Assembly: GCA_016287065.1 (NCBI GenBank)
Contig: JAEEVB010000015.1
Location: 1 to 16,709 of the forward strand
DNA: 16,709 nt
Reading direction: 5' to 3'
DNA from: Muribaculaceae bacterium
GTDB taxonomy: Bacteria > Bacteroidota > Bacteroidia > Bacteroidales > Muribaculaceae
Shown here: positions 14,835 to 16,709 of the stretch, piece after piece
How positions within the stretch are numbered: position 1 is the first letter of the stretch
How the letters are laid out: the number at the start of each line of letters is the position of its first letter
Translations under genes and position numbers: made by a program
Notes under the pieces: generated by a model
Seen by the model: the letters and a program-made list of their open reading frames with translations, nothing else
What the model was told of the DNA's origin: nothing
The model's database searches: none

Positions 14835-16232
14835 TTATACTTCCGTTTCAGCAGGAGAATCGGCCTTTGTGTCCACATCAGGGGTAGTAGTATTTTTGCG
14901 GCCATAATTAGGATCAATCTTCTTGTCAACAAAATAAGTGACAGCAAGCGTTGCAAAACAGCATATCATCACCATCCAGAAGAAGTTGACATAACCGATT
15001 GCCTCTTGAATGTATCCAGCCACAAAGCCGGGCAACATCATGCTCAATGCCATGAATGCCGTGCAAATGGCATAGTGCGAGGTCTTGAATTCGCCTTCAG
15101 AGAAGTACATCATATAGAGCATATAGGCTGTGAAACCAAAGCCATAACCAAACTGCTCGATGCACAGGGCAATTGTGATGATCACCACATTAGAAGGCTG
15201 TGCAATGGCAAGATACACAAATGTAAGGCATGGGAGCGTCATACATGCAGCCATTACCCACAACGATTTTTTGAGGCCCACTCTCGAGGAGTAGATACCT
15301 CCGAGAATACCGCCAAGCAACAAGGCTATCACGCCAAACACGCCATAAACCGTACCCACAAGGTCGGTAGCCAAACCCAGACCACCTTCTGAGACAGGAT
15401 GTACGAGGAAAGGCTGACACAGCTTGATAAGGAAACCTTCGGGCAAACGATAGAGCAACATGAACGCTATAGCAAGCAGCACACCAGGCTTCTTGATAAA
15501 TGTCAAGAATGAATTGCCGAGTTCGCGCAGGTTGTCTTTTGCAGTGCTGGTCGCCTGGTCGATGCGAGGCTTGTCGTCCTTTGAATGAGGCAGAGCAAAT
15601 GTGTGATAAAGCGTGACCACAAAGAAGATGGCAGCCGACACGCCAAGGGTTATCTGCCACGAGAAAGGTATGTCGTTACTGCTCTTCTCGATAGTACCGG
15701 CAATATAAACCAACACACCCTGACCAAACACCGATGCCACACGATAGAACACGCTGCGGATGCCAATGAATGCTGCCTGACTGCTTGGGCTGTGAGCCAG
15801 CATATAGTAGCCATCGGCTGCAATGTCGTGAGTGGCACTGGCAAAAGCTGCTATAATGAACAGCACCAGCGTAACCGTGAACATGCTGATGGGTGTGTGT
15901 CCGCTTGCCACCACATCGGGTTCGGGATGCGGCAAGGTGAGCGTGAGCAGAATCATCATGGCTGTGAGAAGCGCCTGCATCGAGATAATCCACCAACGCT
16001 TGGTCTTCACCACATCAACAATGGGGCTCCAAATGCCCTTGAGAAACCAGGGGAAGTAGAGCAAAGTGGTGAAAAACGACATATCACCGTTAGGCACTCC
16101 CATCTTGGTGAACATCATCACCGAGATGTTATTAACCACAAAGTAAGGCACACCTTCGGCAAAGTACAGTGTTGGCACCCACCACCAGGGGCTCTGGCGG
16201 CGCACTTTGTCTGTTTCTTTTGTAATTTCCAT
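14835..16232 (-). CDS. AmpG/MurT-like major-facilitator sugar permease
   Basis: The 465-residue protein has about twelve membrane segments and no cleavable signal. It resembles AmpG-type muropeptide permeases: LYFAEGVPYFVVNNISV (23-39), FPWFLKGIWSPIVD in the loop after helix 2, ATHDIAADGYYML after helix 4, and an intracellular linker around the middle (SKDDKPRIDQATSTAKDN). The C-terminal tail is hydrophilic and acidic. AmpG carries anhydro-muropeptides, while the Tannerella permease MurT, encoded with murK and murQ, carries free MurNAc. Since this operon has a MurNAc kinase and no anhydro-sugar kinase in view, MurNAc is the more likely cargo. It starts 28 bp after the SpoIID gene and is followed by namZ. 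The family call is firm, the cargo inferred. Confidence 0.87.
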   Translation of the reverse strand: MEITKETDKVRRQSPWWWVPTLYFAEGVPYFVVNNISVMMFTKMGVPNGDMSFFTTLLYFPWFLKGIWSPIVDVVKTKRWWIISMQALLTAMMILLTLTLPHPEPDVVASGHTPISMFTVTLVLFIIAAFASATHDIAADGYYMLAHSPSSQAAFIGIRSVFYRVASVFGQGVLVYIAGTIEKSSNDIPFSWQITLGVSAAIFFVVTLYHTFALPHSKDDKPRIDQATSTAKDNLRELGNSFLTFIKKPGVLLAIAFMLLYRLPEGFLIKLCQPFLVHPVSEGGLGLATDLVGTVYGVFGVIALLLGGILGGIYSSRVGLKKSLWVMAACMTLPCLTFVYLAIAQPSNVVIITIALCIEQFGYGFGFTAYMLYMMYFSEGEFKTSHYAICTAFMALSMMLPGFVAGYIQEAIGYVNFFWMVMICCFATLAVTYFVDKKIDPNYGRKNTTTPDVDTKADSPAETEV

Positions 16233-16260
16233 ATTATCGAAGTTTTAAGTTATATCGAGA

Positions 16261-16709
16261 TTAATATTGCTTGTCGATTGTAGCGCCGATGAAGTAGTGA
16301 AGCAAGATATCCTTGTAGCCATAGCCCTTGGCACCCATCACAGCGGCACCTATCTGGCATAGGCCCACACCATGGCCCCACCCGGCTCCACGCAGCACAA
16401 ACTTGTCGGGGTAACCGTCGCCATCCACATCGTGCTTCTCGACCACGAAGGCCGAGCTGTAGAGACACGATTCGCTCAGCGCATATCGAATGGCAAGCTC
16501 TTTGCCTATCACTTTTGTAAGTTTCTCGCCCACAATCTTGAGTTTGTAGAGACGGCCCGAAGTGCCACGCGCCACTGGTTCGAGGTCGCGAATGCGACCA
16601 TAATCGGTACCAGTGCGGCGAGCAATGAGTTCAGAAATCTGCTCCTGAGTGTACTCCACTTTCCAGCGATAGAAGTCCTTTGTCTCCTGATCATAGTCGT
16701 TGAGCACTT
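16261..16709 (-). CDS. SpoIID/LytB-domain protein, C-terminal part (5' end outside window)
   Basis: The frame is open across the right edge; 149 codons are visible and the first in-view codon GTG is internal. The C-terminal signature LRGAGWGHGVGLCQIGAAVMGAKG is the conserved end of the SpoIID/LytB domain (written here as GWGHGVGLCQIGA plus flanks), and YKDILLHYFIGATI follows as usual. A short acidic insert, DVDGDGYPDKF, precedes the signature. SpoIID is a lytic transglycosylase acting on glycan strands without stem peptides; Bacteroidetes homologues are common but little studied. The gene is 28 bp from the permease gene and probably opens, or belongs early in, the salvage operon. Confidence 0.88.
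   Translation of the reverse strand, partial: VLNDYDQETKDFYRWKVEYTQEQISELIARRTGTDYGRIRDLEPVARGTSGRLYKLKIVGEKLTKVIGKELAIRYALSESCLYSSAFVVEKHDVDGDGYPDKFVLRGAGWGHGVGLCQIGAAVMGAKGYGYKDILLHYFIGATIDKQY

Noticed and set aside
15585..16283. Plus-strand frame of 232 codons opposite the permease gene
   Set aside because: His/Cys-rich composition without motifs, antisense to a clear membrane transporter.

Overview
The window looks like the chromosome of a Bacteroidales bacterium, probably Prevotella- or Muribaculaceae-like. Four things point there: a very large BspA-type leucine-rich-repeat surface protein ending in a dockerin-like repeat; TAnnTTTG-type -7 promoter elements; a C-terminal tail of the GIYI-N-(R/K)KVVI(R/K) type common on exported proteins of this order; and a muramic-acid salvage gene set of the kind known from Tannerella. 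The genus is an inference. No rRNA, tRNA or CRISPR array was seen.

Layout. Positions 1-3522 (minus) hold one uninterrupted reading frame of 1174 codons that runs off the left edge: a secreted LRR protein. A 225-bp AT-rich divergent spacer (3523-3747) carries one promoter candidate per direction and a palindrome. On the plus strand follow a secreted Ntn hydrolase of the C45/choloylglycine-hydrolase group (3748-5115) and a small acidic unknown protein (5141-5374), which converges on the next block with a 7-bp gap.

Everything from 5382 to the right edge is on the minus strand. In transcription order (right to left) it reads: SpoIID/LytB protein (5' end outside the window), AmpG/MurT-like sugar permease, NamZ (DUF1343, GH171) exo-muramidase, a 930-residue FAD/Fe-S D-lactate dehydrogenase of the Dld-II type, a NagX/HGSNAT-like membrane acetyltransferase, a BadF-type amino-sugar kinase (MurK), MurQ etherase, then a repeat-flanked GxxExxY gene, a secreted SGNH esterase, a flavodoxin-fold protein and a hexapeptide sugar O-acetyltransferase.

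How it works together (inference from families and gene order): SpoIID cuts glycan strands in the periplasm, NamZ releases terminal MurNAc, the permease imports it, MurK phosphorylates it, and MurQ splits MurNAc-6-phosphate into GlcNAc-6-phosphate and D-lactate. Dld-II then oxidises the D-lactate to pyruvate and passes electrons towards quinone. The NagX-like protein may re-acetylate amino sugars during uptake, and the SGNH esterase may remove acetyl groups. This is an almost complete peptidoglycan-sugar salvage operon that includes disposal of the ether-cleavage by-product.

The least explained structure is at 7190-7793: a compact AT-rich cassette made of a 131-codon PD-(D/E)XK-like GxxExxY gene held tightly between inverted arrays of 9-bp ATT(C/A)G units. 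On one side it is extended by three 44-46-bp hairpin-forming tandem repeats that share a 17-bp word with the inverted array. It interrupts the salvage gene row between murQ and the esterase gene.
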